Below are positions 45,323 to 55,577 of a stretch of 64,000 nucleotides of DNA, piece after piece. Position 1 is the first letter of the stretch. Each line of letters begins with the position of its first letter. The notes below the pieces were generated by a model, which saw only the letters and a program-made list of their open reading frames with translations, searched no databases and was not told the origin of the DNA. This stretch comes from Cupriavidus consociatus (GTDB lineage Bacteria; Pseudomonadota; Gammaproteobacteria; Burkholderiales; Burkholderiaceae), in the NCBI RefSeq assembly GCF_017814975.1, contig NZ_JAGIQA010000030.1:37196-101195 (forward strand). Reading direction: 5' to 3'. The position numbers and the translations under genes were made by a program.

Positions 45323-45391
45323 GTGGCGCCGGCGCGCCTCGGTTCAGTCGGAAAGCCGGTCAGGGATACGGTTCGGCGCGAACGCAAAGCA

Positions 45392-46000
45392 CTACGGAGG
45401 TCCCTGCCGCCCCGGCCGCGCGCTGCTGCCGCGCAGCGTGGCATGCACCCGGCGCAAGCCGCGCCACAACTTGGGCAACAGCCAGACCGCGACAACCAGG
45501 AACAGGACCAGCACGACCAGGAATACCACTGGCAGGAAGAACGCCAGCATCAGGCTGCCGGTCGCGGTCAGGTCCTCGGTGAATGAGGCCGTCCAGTTGG
45601 AAAACGGTTCCGGCGAGACGTTGATCAGCGCGCGCGTACCGGCCTTGGCCGCATGCGCGGTGCCGGCGAGCGTGCCGCCGATCAGGCCGGCTGCCACTAC
45701 CCAATGCGGATCGAGCTGCCCAAACGCGGCGGCCGCCAGGATTGCACCGGCGGGGATGCGCACGAAGGTATGGATGCCGTCCCAGACCGAGTCGAACCCC
45801 GGCACCTTGTCGGCAACGAACTCGGCCACGGCCAGCACTGCGGCAATGCCGATTACCCACCAGGATTCCAGCGGCTGCAGCCCGGGTGGCAGTTCCAGCC
45901 AGCCCAGGCGTGCCAGTACGCCGGCAGCGAACACGGCGAGGTAGAGGCGAAAACCGCTGGCCCAGGACATGCCCGCGGCCAGCGCGGCGGTTTCCAGCAT
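45392..46000 (-). CDS. DUF4126 family membrane protein
   Basis: 202 residues from MLETAALAAGMSWASGFRLY, with AAGGAGC before the ATG. The frame is open to 46105, but the ribosome-binding site and family start favour 46000. Five to six hydrophobic segments, including HWVVAAGLIGGTLAGTAHAA and LMLAFFLPVVFLVVLVLFLV, are clear. DUF4126 proteins have no assigned function. Confidence 0.87.
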   Translation of the reverse strand: MLETAALAAGMSWASGFRLYLAVFAAGVLARLGWLELPPGLQPLESWWVIGIAAVLAVAEFVADKVPGFDSVWDGIHTFVRIPAGAILAAAAFGQLDPHWVVAAGLIGGTLAGTAHAAKAGTRALINVSPEPFSNWTASFTEDLTATGSLMLAFFLPVVFLVVLVLFLVVAVWLLPKLWRGLRRVHATLRGSSARPGRQGPP

Positions 46001-46113
46001 GTTGCTCCTTGCAAGGCCGGGCGCGCGCGGAGCACGCCCTGGCAAGGAGTGTAATACGACCGGGGCGGGCGGGCAGCGTGCCCACCCTCCCGCCGCCCTC
46101 CGCAAGCCGCCGC

Positions 46114-47211
46114 TCAGCTGCCTTCCTTGCCATCCGGCCCGAACCAGGGCAGCGCCTCCTGCGGCGTCAGCACGCCGGCCGGCTCCGCCATGGCGTAGCC
46201 AGGTAGCGCTTCGATGCGTTTGGCAAAGGCCGGATCGGCCAGCAAGGCCATCAGCGCCGCCAGCCAGCCGGCGGTCTGGTCGTTCTTGCGCAGCGCCAGG
46301 TAATAGGCCTCGCGCGTCAGCGGCACGAAGGCCAGGCCGTGGCTTTCGGCATTCATGCGCAAGCCGAAGCCGACCTGGGCGCGGCCGCCATGCACCGCTT
46401 CAGCCACCTTCTCGTTGCTGAACTCGGTTTCGTCATAGCCGGCGATCTGGTCAGGGTAAAGACCCTGCGCCGCCAGCAGCTGGTCGAACAGCATGCGCGT
46501 GCCCGAACTGCGCTGGCGGTTGACGAAACCCGCCTGCGTGCGCACCAGGTCGCGCAGGTCGCGGATCTCGCGCGCCAGCTCCGGCGCCACGATCAGCCCC
46601 TGCTCGCGCCACGCCAGGCGCAGCAGCCGCACCGACGCCGGCCGCAGCCACTTGCGCAGGGTCACATGCGCCACCGACCCCGCCGTCTGTATTGGAGAAA
46701 CATAGAAGCCCGCCAGCTCCGACTGCCGCTCCTGCAGGCAGACCAGCCCTTCTACGCTGCTGCAGAAGACGGTGTCGAGCTGCAGCGGCGTGGCCGCCTC
46801 CCCAAGCGCTGTGGCCAGCAGTTCCACCGCCGGATCATGGCTGCCGGTGAAATGCACGCTGGATTGCGGCTGCTGCGCATCGTCAAGCTCGGCGATGAAA
46901 TCCGCCATGGCCTTCTGCACCACCGGTTCGACCGACTCGCGCAGGCGCAGCTCGGCGCGCAACAGTCTCTCGCCAAAACGCGTCAGCGACGCGCCGCGGC
47001 CGCGCTCCATGTCGAGCATGGTGCGCCCCAGCATCTCCTCCCACGTTCGCATTACGCCCCATGCATGGCGATACGACAAACCGATCTCGCGCGCGGCCCG
47101 GTGCAGCGAGCCGGTCTCGCGCACTGCCTTGAGCAGCTGGAACACCTTGTCGTTGGCGCGCGGATTGTCGTCGGGCGCGATGACGGGGAACAAGTCAAAG
47201 CGAAAGCTCAT
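46114..47211 (-). CDS. ModE-like HTH regulator with periplasmic-binding-protein domain
   Basis: 365 residues. Residues about 20-110 are a ModE/LysR-type winged HTH (VFQLLKAVRETGSLHRAARE, then YRHAWGVMRTWEEMLG). Residues about 140-345 resemble a molybdate-type periplasmic binding domain (PBP_like_2). Such fusions sense molybdate or tungstate or a molybdenum-linked ligand in the cytoplasm. It is divergent from a TupA-like gene, with two inverted repeats in the 144-bp gap, and lies 2 kb from the molybdoenzyme genes xdhAB. Confidence 0.8.
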   Translation of the reverse strand: MSFRFDLFPVIAPDDNPRANDKVFQLLKAVRETGSLHRAAREIGLSYRHAWGVMRTWEEMLGRTMLDMERGRGASLTRFGERLLRAELRLRESVEPVVQKAMADFIAELDDAQQPQSSVHFTGSHDPAVELLATALGEAATPLQLDTVFCSSVEGLVCLQERQSELAGFYVSPIQTAGSVAHVTLRKWLRPASVRLLRLAWREQGLIVAPELAREIRDLRDLVRTQAGFVNRQRSSGTRMLFDQLLAAQGLYPDQIAGYDETEFSNEKVAEAVHGGRAQVGFGLRMNAESHGLAFVPLTREAYYLALRKNDQTAGWLAALMALLADPAFAKRIEALPGYAMAEPAGVLTPQEALPWFGPDGKEGS

Positions 47212-47274
47212 ATGTTCTCCGCCTCATATTTACTTGGGAAAACTTGCTGAACCACAATGAACACCCCATGTTTC

Positions 47275-47318
47275 TTGTCTTTCGACGCATTCTCCCTGAG
47301 ACCATTGTCGAAAGGCAA
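47275..47318. promoter_or_regulatory. 12-bp inverted repeat in the divergent regulator/tupA gap
   Basis: TTGTCTTTCGAC (47275-47286) and GTCGAAAGGCAA (47307-47318) pair at 11 of 12 positions across a 20-bp spacer. Its right end abuts the AATTATGT operator. Candidate site for the divergent regulator. Confidence 0.5.
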
Positions 47319-47340
47319 TTATGTCCATAAAAACATAATT
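47317..47340. promoter_or_regulatory. Operator palindrome upstream of the TupA-like gene
   Basis: AATTATGT (47317-47324) and ACATAATT (47333-47340) are a perfect 8-bp inverted repeat with an 8-bp spacer. It lies directly before the AAGGATCC ribosome-binding region and overlaps a possible TTGTCG-17-TAAAAA promoter (47305-47333), so a bound regulator would block transcription. Confidence 0.6.
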
Positions 47341-47355
47341 TAGAAGGATCCCATC

Positions 47356-48201
47356 ATGCAGCCGCGCCACACCTCCAGCCCGTTCCGCCGCCTGCGCCGC
47401 ATTGCCGCTGTTGCCTGCCTCGCCCTGATGTCGGCCGCACACGCCGGCGAACTGAAGCTCGCCACCACCACCAGCACCGAGAACTCCGGCCTGTTGAAGT
47501 ACTTGCTGCCGCGCTTCGAGCAGAAGTCCGGCGTCACCGTCAAGGTGATCGCCGTCGGCTCCGGCAAGGCGATGAAAATGGGAGAGATGGGCGACGTCGA
47601 CGTGCTGCTGGTCCACGCCCGCAAGATGGAAGACGCCTTCGTCGCCGCCGGCTACGGCGTCAACCGGCGCGACGTGATGTACAACGACTTCATCGTGGTC
47701 GGCCCGGCCAGCGACCCGGCCGGCCTGAAGGGCGGCAAGGACGTGCTCGCCGGCTTTCGCAAGCTCGCCGGCAGCGGCAGCAAGTTCATCTCGCGCGGCG
47801 ACAACTCCGGCACCGACGTGATGGAGAAGGAGTACTGGAAAGAGATCGGCATCGAGCCCAAGGGCAAGCCGTGGTATGTCAGCGCGGGGCTGGGCATGGG
47901 CGAGGTATTGACCATGTCCGCGCAGATGCCGGGTTACACGCTGTCAGACCGCGCCACCTACGGCGCCTACCGCGCCAAGACCGGCCTGGCCATCGCCATC
48001 GAGGGCGACCCGAAGATGTTCAACCCGTACGGGATCATCGCGGTCAATCCGACCAGGCATGCGGGCACCAACTATGCGGATGCGATGAAGCTGGTGGAGT
48101 GGATCACGTCGAAGGAAGGGCAGGACGCGATCGCCGGGTACAAGGTGGAAGGGGAACAGCTGTTCTTCCCGAACCACAAGTCGCAGACCGCGCAGAAGTA
48201 A
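47356..48201 (+). CDS. Tungstate/molybdate-type substrate-binding protein (TupA-like)
   Basis: 281 residues. A signal peptide (about 1-30, ending SAAHAG) is followed by ELKLATTTSTENSGLLKYLLPRFE. The TTTST oxyanion-binding loop is the TupA signature, and GRGDNSGT-like ISRGDNSGTDVMEKEYW (about 152) is the second binding loop. No TupB or TupC genes adjoin, so it is an orphan binding protein here. The oxyanion link to the downstream molybdenum xanthine dehydrogenase is plausible but not proven. Confidence 0.85.
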   Translation: MQPRHTSSPFRRLRRIAAVACLALMSAAHAGELKLATTTSTENSGLLKYLLPRFEQKSGVTVKVIAVGSGKAMKMGEMGDVDVLLVHARKMEDAFVAAGYGVNRRDVMYNDFIVVGPASDPAGLKGGKDVLAGFRKLAGSGSKFISRGDNSGTDVMEKEYWKEIGIEPKGKPWYVSAGLGMGEVLTMSAQMPGYTLSDRATYGAYRAKTGLAIAIEGDPKMFNPYGIIAVNPTRHAGTNYADAMKLVEWITSKEGQDAIAGYKVEGEQLFFPNHKSQTAQK

Positions 48202-48217
48202 GACGCCGGCGGGGGCA

Positions 48218-49165
48218 TCACCCTGCCTCCGCCTCCAGCCGCGGCAGTTGCGGCAGGTCTGCGGCCACCTCCGCGATCATCCGCCGGATCCACATGATGT
48301 CCGGCGCCGCATGGCAGCGCTCGTGCCACAGCTGGTAGAAGCGCATGCGCGGGAACGATACCGGCGACGGCACCATGCGGATCGGCAGGTATTGCGCATA
48401 GTGCGCCGCGAACTGGCGGCCGGTGGTGAAGACCATGTCGGTCTTCATCAGCACATACGGCACCAGCCCGAAGTACGGCAGCGTCACCTGGATATTGCGC
48501 TTGTAGCCCTGCTCGGCGAGCGCCTGGTCGATCATGCTGCGCTGCATCGATGCGTACGGCGCGGGCGCCAGGTGCGGCATTTCCAGGTAGTGCTTGAGCG
48601 TCAGCCCCTTGCGCGCCAGCGGGTGCTGCGCGCCCAGCATGCACACCACCTCGTCGTCGAACAGCGGCGAGATATGCAGGTGTTCCGGCGGCGACAGCCA
48701 GTTGCCGACCACGATATCCAGCTGGCCCTGTTCCAGGTCGTCCAGGAAGTCCGACGACGATGTCATCGGATGGACGAACAGCTTGGCGCCCGGCGCCAGC
48801 CGGCGCACGCGCTCGACGATATTGGGCAGGAAGAAGGCGTCAAGATAGTCCGGCGCGCCCAGGTGGAAGGTGCGCGTGGTGGTGGCCGGGTCGAATTGCT
48901 GCGGCGGGCGGGCAATGCGGTCCATCGCCGCGAGGCTTTGCTCGGCCAGCGCCAGCAGCTCGCGGCCACGCTCGGTCGGCACCATGCCGTTTTTGCCCCG
49001 CACCAGAATGGCGTCGCCGGTGATCTCGCGCAGGCGCTTCAGGGTGTTGCTGATGGCGGGCTGCGACTGGCCCAGGCGCACGGCGGTACGGGTCACGCTC
49101 TGCTCGGTCAGCAGGGTGTGGAGCACCCGCAGCAAATAAGTATCGAGATGGTCGCGTCCGTGCAT
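48218..49165 (-). CDS. LysR family transcriptional regulator
   Basis: 315 residues from MHGRDHLDTYLLRVL. The N-terminal winged HTH is clear (LLTEQSVTRTAVRLGQSQPA, then ISNTLKRLREITGDAIL). The effector-binding domain follows from about 95. It is divergent from xdhA (220 bp apart), the usual arrangement for a LysR regulator and its target, so purine-dependent control of xdhABC is likely. A small inverted repeat GTGT-ATG-ACAC lies between them at 49228-49238. Confidence 0.88.
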   Translation of the reverse strand: MHGRDHLDTYLLRVLHTLLTEQSVTRTAVRLGQSQPAISNTLKRLREITGDAILVRGKNGMVPTERGRELLALAEQSLAAMDRIARPPQQFDPATTTRTFHLGAPDYLDAFFLPNIVERVRRLAPGAKLFVHPMTSSSDFLDDLEQGQLDIVVGNWLSPPEHLHISPLFDDEVVCMLGAQHPLARKGLTLKHYLEMPHLAPAPYASMQRSMIDQALAEQGYKRNIQVTLPYFGLVPYVLMKTDMVFTTGRQFAAHYAQYLPIRMVPSPVSFPRMRFYQLWHERCHAAPDIMWIRRMIAEVAADLPQLPRLEAEAG

Positions 49166-49385
49166 GGCGATGGGCAGCCCTCCGGCGGGGGCCGGATGGG
49201 TGGCGTGGGGGATGGGAACGGCGCATAGTGTATGACACGCACCCCACAATCGGTCAAATCCGCATCCCGCTCGGTGCGGCCGGGCACCGACTGGCGTGCC
49301 CGCTGATGGCGCATATCACCTGGGCCGAATATTGCAAGAAACGTGGCGATGCTATGTTTCCGCCATCCCCAAGAGAGAGAAGACC

Positions 49386-50888
<1,503 letters not shown>

Positions 50889-50907
50889 GAGAAAAAGGAA
50901 AATCGGC

Positions 50908-53262
50908 ATGAACAAGCAAACCGAACCCTTCCTGCTTGACGCCGGCATCGCCGCCGAGGCAGTGCCACAGGTCGGCATCTCGCGTCCGCATGAATCCGCC
51001 CACCTCCACGTGGCAGGCACCGCCACCTATACGGACGACATCCCCGAGCTGGCCGGCACGCTGCACGCCGCGCTCGGCATGAGCAGCCGCGCGCACGCCC
51101 GCATCCAATCGATCTCGCTCGACAAGGTCCGCGCCGCGCCCGGCGTGGTGTCGGTGCTGACGGTGGACGACATCCCCGGCACCAACGACTGCGGGCCGAT
51201 CATCCACGACGACCCGATCCTGGCGCGCGACGTGGTGCAGTTCATCGGCCAGCCGGTCTTTATCGTGGTGGCGACCTCGCACGACGCCGCCCGCCGCGCC
51301 GCCCGCCTGGGCGTGATCGAGTATGAAGACCTGGCGCCGGTGCTGTCGCCGGAAGCCGCGCACGAAGCCGGCAGCTATGTGCTGCCGCCGATGCACCTGA
51401 AGCGCGGCGAGGCGGCCCGCCATATCGCCGGCGCTGCCCACCAGGACGGCGGCAAGATCCACCTTGGCGGGCAGGAACAGTTCTACCTGGAAGGCCAGAT
51501 CTCCTACGCCGCCCCGCGCGAGAACGACGGCATGCAGGTGTGGTGCTCGACCCAGCACCCGACCGAGATGCAGCACGCCGTGTGCCATATGCTGGGCTGG
51601 CAGGCGCACCAGGTGCTGGTCGAGTGCCGCCGCATGGGCGGGGGCTTCGGCGGCAAGGAATCGCAGTCGGCGCTGTTCGCCTGCTGCGCCGCGCTGGCCG
51701 CGTGGAAGCTGATGTGCCCGGTCAAGCTGCGTCCGGACCGCGACGACGACATGATGATCACCGGCAAGCGCCATGACTTCGTGTTCGACTACGAAGTGGG
51801 CCACGATGACGCAGGCCACATCGAGGGCGTCAAGGTCCAGATGGTGTCGCGCGCCGGCTTCTCGGCCGATCTGTCCGGCCCGGTGATGACCCGCGCCATC
51901 TGCCACTTCGACAACGCCTACTGGCTGCCGAACGTGCAGATCGACGGTTACTGCGGCAAGACCAATACGCAGAGCAACACCGCCTTCCGCGGCTTCGGCG
52001 GCCCGCAGGGAGCGTTTGCGATCGAGTACATCCTCGACAACGTGGCCCGCAACGTCGGCAAGGATTCGCTCGAGGTGCGCCGCGCCAATTTCTACGGCAA
52101 GACCGAGAACAACGTCACGCCTTACGGCCAGACCGTGGAAGACAACGTCATCCATGAGCTGATCGACGAACTGGTCGCGTCCAGCGCATACCGCGCCCGT
52201 CGCGAAGCCACCCGCGCCTTCAACGCGCAGAGCCCGATCCTGAAGAAGGGCATCGCCATCACCCCGGTGAAGTTCGGCATCTCGTTCAACGTGGCCCACT
52301 TCAACCAGGCCGGCGCGCTGGTGCACGTCTACAACGACGGCTCGGTGCTGGTGAACCACGGCGGCACCGAGATGGGCCAGGGCCTGAACACCAAGGTGGC
52401 GATGGTGGTGGCGCATGAGCTTGGCATCCGCATGGAACGCGTGCGCGTGACCGCGACCGATACCAGCAAGGTGGCCAACACCTCGGCGACCGCGGCATCG
52501 ACCGGCGCCGACCTGAACGGCAAGGCCGCGCAGGATGCCGCGCGCCAGATCCGCGAGCGCCTGGCAGCCTTCGCCGCGCGCAAGGCAGGCGTCGAGCCTT
52601 CCGAAGTGCGCTTCAACGACGACCTGGTCAGCGCGGGCGAGCTGCGCGTGTCCTTCGGCGAGCTGGCGCGCGAGGCCTACGTGGCGCGCGTGCAGCTGTG
52701 GTCGGACGGCTTCTACACCACGCCCAAGCTGCACTGGGACCAGAGCAAGCTGCAAGGGCGCCCGTTCTACTACTACGCCTACGGCGCCGCCTGCTCCGAG
52801 GTGCTGGTCGACACGCTCACCGGCGAATGGAAGCTGCTGCGTGCCGACGCGCTGCACGACGCCGGCCGCTCGCTGAACCCGGCGCTGGATATCGGCCAGG
52901 TCGAAGGCGCGTTCATCCAGGGCATGGGCTGGCTGACCACCGAGGAACTCTGGTGGAACAAGGACGGCAAGCTGATGACGCACGCCCCGTCCACGTACAA
53001 GATCCCGACGGTCAACGATTGCCCCGAGGAATTCAACGTGCGCCTGTTCCAGAACCAGAACGTCGAGGACAGCATCCACCGCTCCAAGGCGGTGGGCGAA
53101 CCGCCGCTGCTGCTGCCGTTCTCCGTGTTCTTCGCGATCCGCGACGCGATTGCGGCGGTGGGTGACTACCGCATCAACCCGCCGCTGAAGGCACCCGCCA
53201 CCAGCGAGGCGATCCTCGACGCCGTGGAAGCGGTACGCGAAGCGGCAGCCCCGGCCGCCTGA
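50908..53262 (+). CDS. xdhB: Xanthine dehydrogenase large subunit (molybdenum)
   Basis: 784 residues from MNKQTEPFLLDAG, with AAAAGGAAAATC upstream, 19 bp after xdhA. The molybdenum-hydroxylase signature regions MGGGFGGKESQSALFA (about 250) and FRGFGGPQGAFAIEYI (about 365) are present, as is VGEPPLLLPFSVFFAI with the catalytic Glu near the C-terminus. It oxidises hypoxanthine and xanthine to urate. The N-terminal 25 residues include a short extension. Confidence 0.96.
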   Translation: MNKQTEPFLLDAGIAAEAVPQVGISRPHESAHLHVAGTATYTDDIPELAGTLHAALGMSSRAHARIQSISLDKVRAAPGVVSVLTVDDIPGTNDCGPIIHDDPILARDVVQFIGQPVFIVVATSHDAARRAARLGVIEYEDLAPVLSPEAAHEAGSYVLPPMHLKRGEAARHIAGAAHQDGGKIHLGGQEQFYLEGQISYAAPRENDGMQVWCSTQHPTEMQHAVCHMLGWQAHQVLVECRRMGGGFGGKESQSALFACCAALAAWKLMCPVKLRPDRDDDMMITGKRHDFVFDYEVGHDDAGHIEGVKVQMVSRAGFSADLSGPVMTRAICHFDNAYWLPNVQIDGYCGKTNTQSNTAFRGFGGPQGAFAIEYILDNVARNVGKDSLEVRRANFYGKTENNVTPYGQTVEDNVIHELIDELVASSAYRARREATRAFNAQSPILKKGIAITPVKFGISFNVAHFNQAGALVHVYNDGSVLVNHGGTEMGQGLNTKVAMVVAHELGIRMERVRVTATDTSKVANTSATAASTGADLNGKAAQDAARQIRERLAAFAARKAGVEPSEVRFNDDLVSAGELRVSFGELAREAYVARVQLWSDGFYTTPKLHWDQSKLQGRPFYYYAYGAACSEVLVDTLTGEWKLLRADALHDAGRSLNPALDIGQVEGAFIQGMGWLTTEELWWNKDGKLMTHAPSTYKIPTVNDCPEEFNVRLFQNQNVEDSIHRSKAVGEPPLLLPFSVFFAIRDAIAAVGDYRINPPLKAPATSEAILDAVEAVREAAAPAA

Positions 53263-53319
53263 TCGCGGCAACGAAGCGATCGCAAGGAAGCGCGCGCCCG
53301 CGGGCGCCCCGGACTTTCC

Positions 53320-53347
53320 CCCCGTGCCTGCCTTGACAGGCACGGGG
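53320..53347 (+). other. Hairpin in the xdhB-xdhC gap
   Basis: CCCCGTGCCTG (53320-53330) and CAGGCACGGGG (53337-53347) form a perfect 11-bp stem with a 6-nt loop. No U-run follows. In the 153-bp spacer it may stabilise the xdhAB message or lower xdhC expression. Confidence 0.65.
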
Positions 53348-53415
53348 CCGGCGGACGAAGCAGGCGCGCGCCCACCCCGCCCCAGCAAGACCAAGTATTT
53401 CCAAAAGGCCCCGAC

Positions 53416-54405
53416 ATGCAGGACGCACCGCTCAAACCCTTCCGCTTCGCCGACGCCGCCCGCATGGTGCGCACCGGCGTGCCGGTGGTGATGGTCACCA
53501 TCGTCGAGGTCAAGGGCTCGGCCCCGCGCGAGCCCGGCATCCGCATGCTGGTCAGTCCCAACGACCTGGTCGGGACCATCGGCGGCGGCCACCTGGAATG
53601 GCGCGGCATGGATATCGCGCGCGCGATGCTGGTGCGGCATGAGCAGCGCCGCGTCGAGCGCATCCCGCTCGGCCCGGCGCTGGGCCAGTGCTGCGGCGGC
53701 GTGGTGCAGCTGGCGTTCGAGGTGCTGGACGAGGCCGACCTGCCCTGGCTCGATGCGGTCGAACGCAATTTCGCCGTGCATCGCGCGCTGCAGCGCCACG
53801 TGCCGGCCAGCGGCGCGGTGACCTTTGCCGATAGCCGCGCCGTCCTGCCCGCGGTCGACCTGCGGCCGGACGGCAGCTGGACCGACACGTTGGTGCCCGA
53901 CGCCATGCACGTGGTGCTGTTCGGCGCCGGCCACGTCGGCCACGCGCTGGTCAAGGTGCTGGCGACGCTGCCGTGCCGCGTGCACTGGGTCGACGAGCGC
54001 GACACGCTGTTCCCCGGCGGGCTGCCGGACAGCGTCGAGGCCGAGGCCAGCGATACGCCCGAGGCCGTGGTCGCGCAGGCGCCCGCGGGCAGCTATTTCC
54101 TGGTGATGACGCACAGCCATGCGCTCGACCAGACCCTGTGCGAAGAAATCCTGAAGCGCACCGATTTCGCCTACTTCGGCCTGATCGGTTCCAAGACTAA
54201 GCGCGCACGCTTTGAACACCGCATGGCCGAGCACGGCATCGACCCGGCCAGGTTTGCGGAAATGACATGCCCCATGGGGGTTCCCGGGATCACCGACAAG
54301 GCTCCGGCTATGATTGCGGTTGCCATCGTCGCCCAGCTGCTCCAGGTTCGCGAACAGCGCTTAGCCGCGCTGCGTGCGGGCCTGGCGGAGGCGGTGCATC
54401 CCTGA
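53416..54405 (+). CDS. xdhC: XdhC family molybdenum cofactor insertion protein
   Basis: 329 residues. The N-terminal XdhC/CoxI domain includes VEVKGSAPREPGIRMLVSPN, GGGHLEWRG and the GQCCGG cysteines that bind molybdenum cofactor. The C-terminal Rossmann domain has VVLFGAGHVGHALVKV (about 175). XdhC binds and sulfurates or delivers Moco to XdhB. It follows xdhAB in order. Confidence 0.94.
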   Translation: MQDAPLKPFRFADAARMVRTGVPVVMVTIVEVKGSAPREPGIRMLVSPNDLVGTIGGGHLEWRGMDIARAMLVRHEQRRVERIPLGPALGQCCGGVVQLAFEVLDEADLPWLDAVERNFAVHRALQRHVPASGAVTFADSRAVLPAVDLRPDGSWTDTLVPDAMHVVLFGAGHVGHALVKVLATLPCRVHWVDERDTLFPGGLPDSVEAEASDTPEAVVAQAPAGSYFLVMTHSHALDQTLCEEILKRTDFAYFGLIGSKTKRARFEHRMAEHGIDPARFAEMTCPMGVPGITDKAPAMIAVAIVAQLLQVREQRLAALRAGLAEAVHP

Positions 54406-54456
54406 GAACCCGTGCCGCCGGCCCTGGCCGGCGGGCATAGAGAACACGAGGCCCCC

Positions 54457-55512
54457 ATGACCATCGATGCCGCACTGGCGGACAAAATCCGCCGTACCCC
54501 CAAGGCCGAACTGCATGTGCATATCGAAGGCACGCTTGAGCCGGAACTGATCTTCCGGCTGGCCCAGCGCAACCAGGTGGCGCTGCCCTACCCCAGCGTG
54601 GAGGCGCTGCGCGCCGCCTACGCCTTTACCGACCTGCAGTCGTTCCTCGACATCTACTACGCCGGCGCCAGCGTGCTGCTGACCGAGGAAGATTTCTTCG
54701 ACATGACCATGGCGTACGTCAAGCGCGCCGTCGCCGACAACGTCCGCCACGCCGAGATCTTCTTCGATCCGCAGACCCATACCGCGCGCGGCGTGCCGAT
54801 CGGCGTGGTGATCGACGGCATTGCCGACGCCCTGGCCCAGGCACGCACGGAGTATGACTTCTCCAGCAGCCTGATCCTGTGCTTCCTGCGCCACCTGCCG
54901 GAGGAAGACGCCATTGCCACGCTGGAAGCCGCGCTGCCCTACCGGGACCGCTTCGTCGGCGTGGGGCTGGATTCGTCCGAGCAAGGCAACCCGCCGGAGA
55001 AGTTCGCACGCGTGTTCGCGCGGGCGAAGGCGCTGGGCCTGCACCTGGTCGCGCACGCCGGCGAGGAAGGCCCGGCGCAATACGTCACCGATGCGCTCGA
55101 CATCCTGAAGGTGGAGCGCATCGACCATGGCGTGCATGCCATTGACGACGCCGGGCTGGTCCAGCGCCTGGCGCGCGAGCGCGTGGCGCTGACGGTATGC
55201 CCTCTGTCCAACGTCAAGCTCAAGGTCTACCCCGACCTGCGCGACCACCCGCTCAAGCGCATGCTCGATGCGGGCGTGGCGATCACGCTGCATTCGGACG
55301 ACCCGGCCTACTTTGGCGGCTACATGAACGCCAACTGGGAAGCCACCTTCGACGCACTGCCGCTGGATGCCGCCGACGCCCACAAGCTGGCGCGCAACAG
55401 CTTTGAAGCGGCCTTCCTGTCCGAGGTGCAGAAGGCCGAGTTCCTGGCCGAGGTCGACCACTTCTGGTCGGCCAAGCCCAAATCCCCGCCCGTGAAGGCC
55501 CCCACGGCCTGA
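54457..55512 (+). CDS. Adenine deaminase, adenosine-deaminase family
   Basis: 351 residues from MTIDAALADKIRRTPK. Zinc-binding HVHIEG at the N-terminus, HAGEEG, RIDHGVHAIDD, and SDDPAYFGGYM near residue 290 are all present. The sequence resembles the bacterial adenine deaminase subgroup (related to Pseudomonas PA0148-type) more than mammalian adenosine deaminase, notably VGLDSSEQGNPPEKFARVF and PLSNVKLKVY. It would turn adenine into hypoxanthine, feeding xdhAB. Generic annotation is adenosine deaminase; substrate is inferred. Confidence 0.88.
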   Translation: MTIDAALADKIRRTPKAELHVHIEGTLEPELIFRLAQRNQVALPYPSVEALRAAYAFTDLQSFLDIYYAGASVLLTEEDFFDMTMAYVKRAVADNVRHAEIFFDPQTHTARGVPIGVVIDGIADALAQARTEYDFSSSLILCFLRHLPEEDAIATLEAALPYRDRFVGVGLDSSEQGNPPEKFARVFARAKALGLHLVAHAGEEGPAQYVTDALDILKVERIDHGVHAIDDAGLVQRLARERVALTVCPLSNVKLKVYPDLRDHPLKRMLDAGVAITLHSDDPAYFGGYMNANWEATFDALPLDAADAHKLARNSFEAAFLSEVQKAEFLAEVDHFWSAKPKSPPVKAPTA

Positions 55513-55577
55513 GCGGCGCATGCCAATAGCCCGGCCCGCCGCGTGTTCACGCGCGGGCCGGCCACAAGAGACAAACG

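Noticed and set aside
46057..46066. TAATACGACC, similar to the start of a T7 promoter
   Set aside because: Only the first nine bases match, and no phage genes are nearby, so it is chance.
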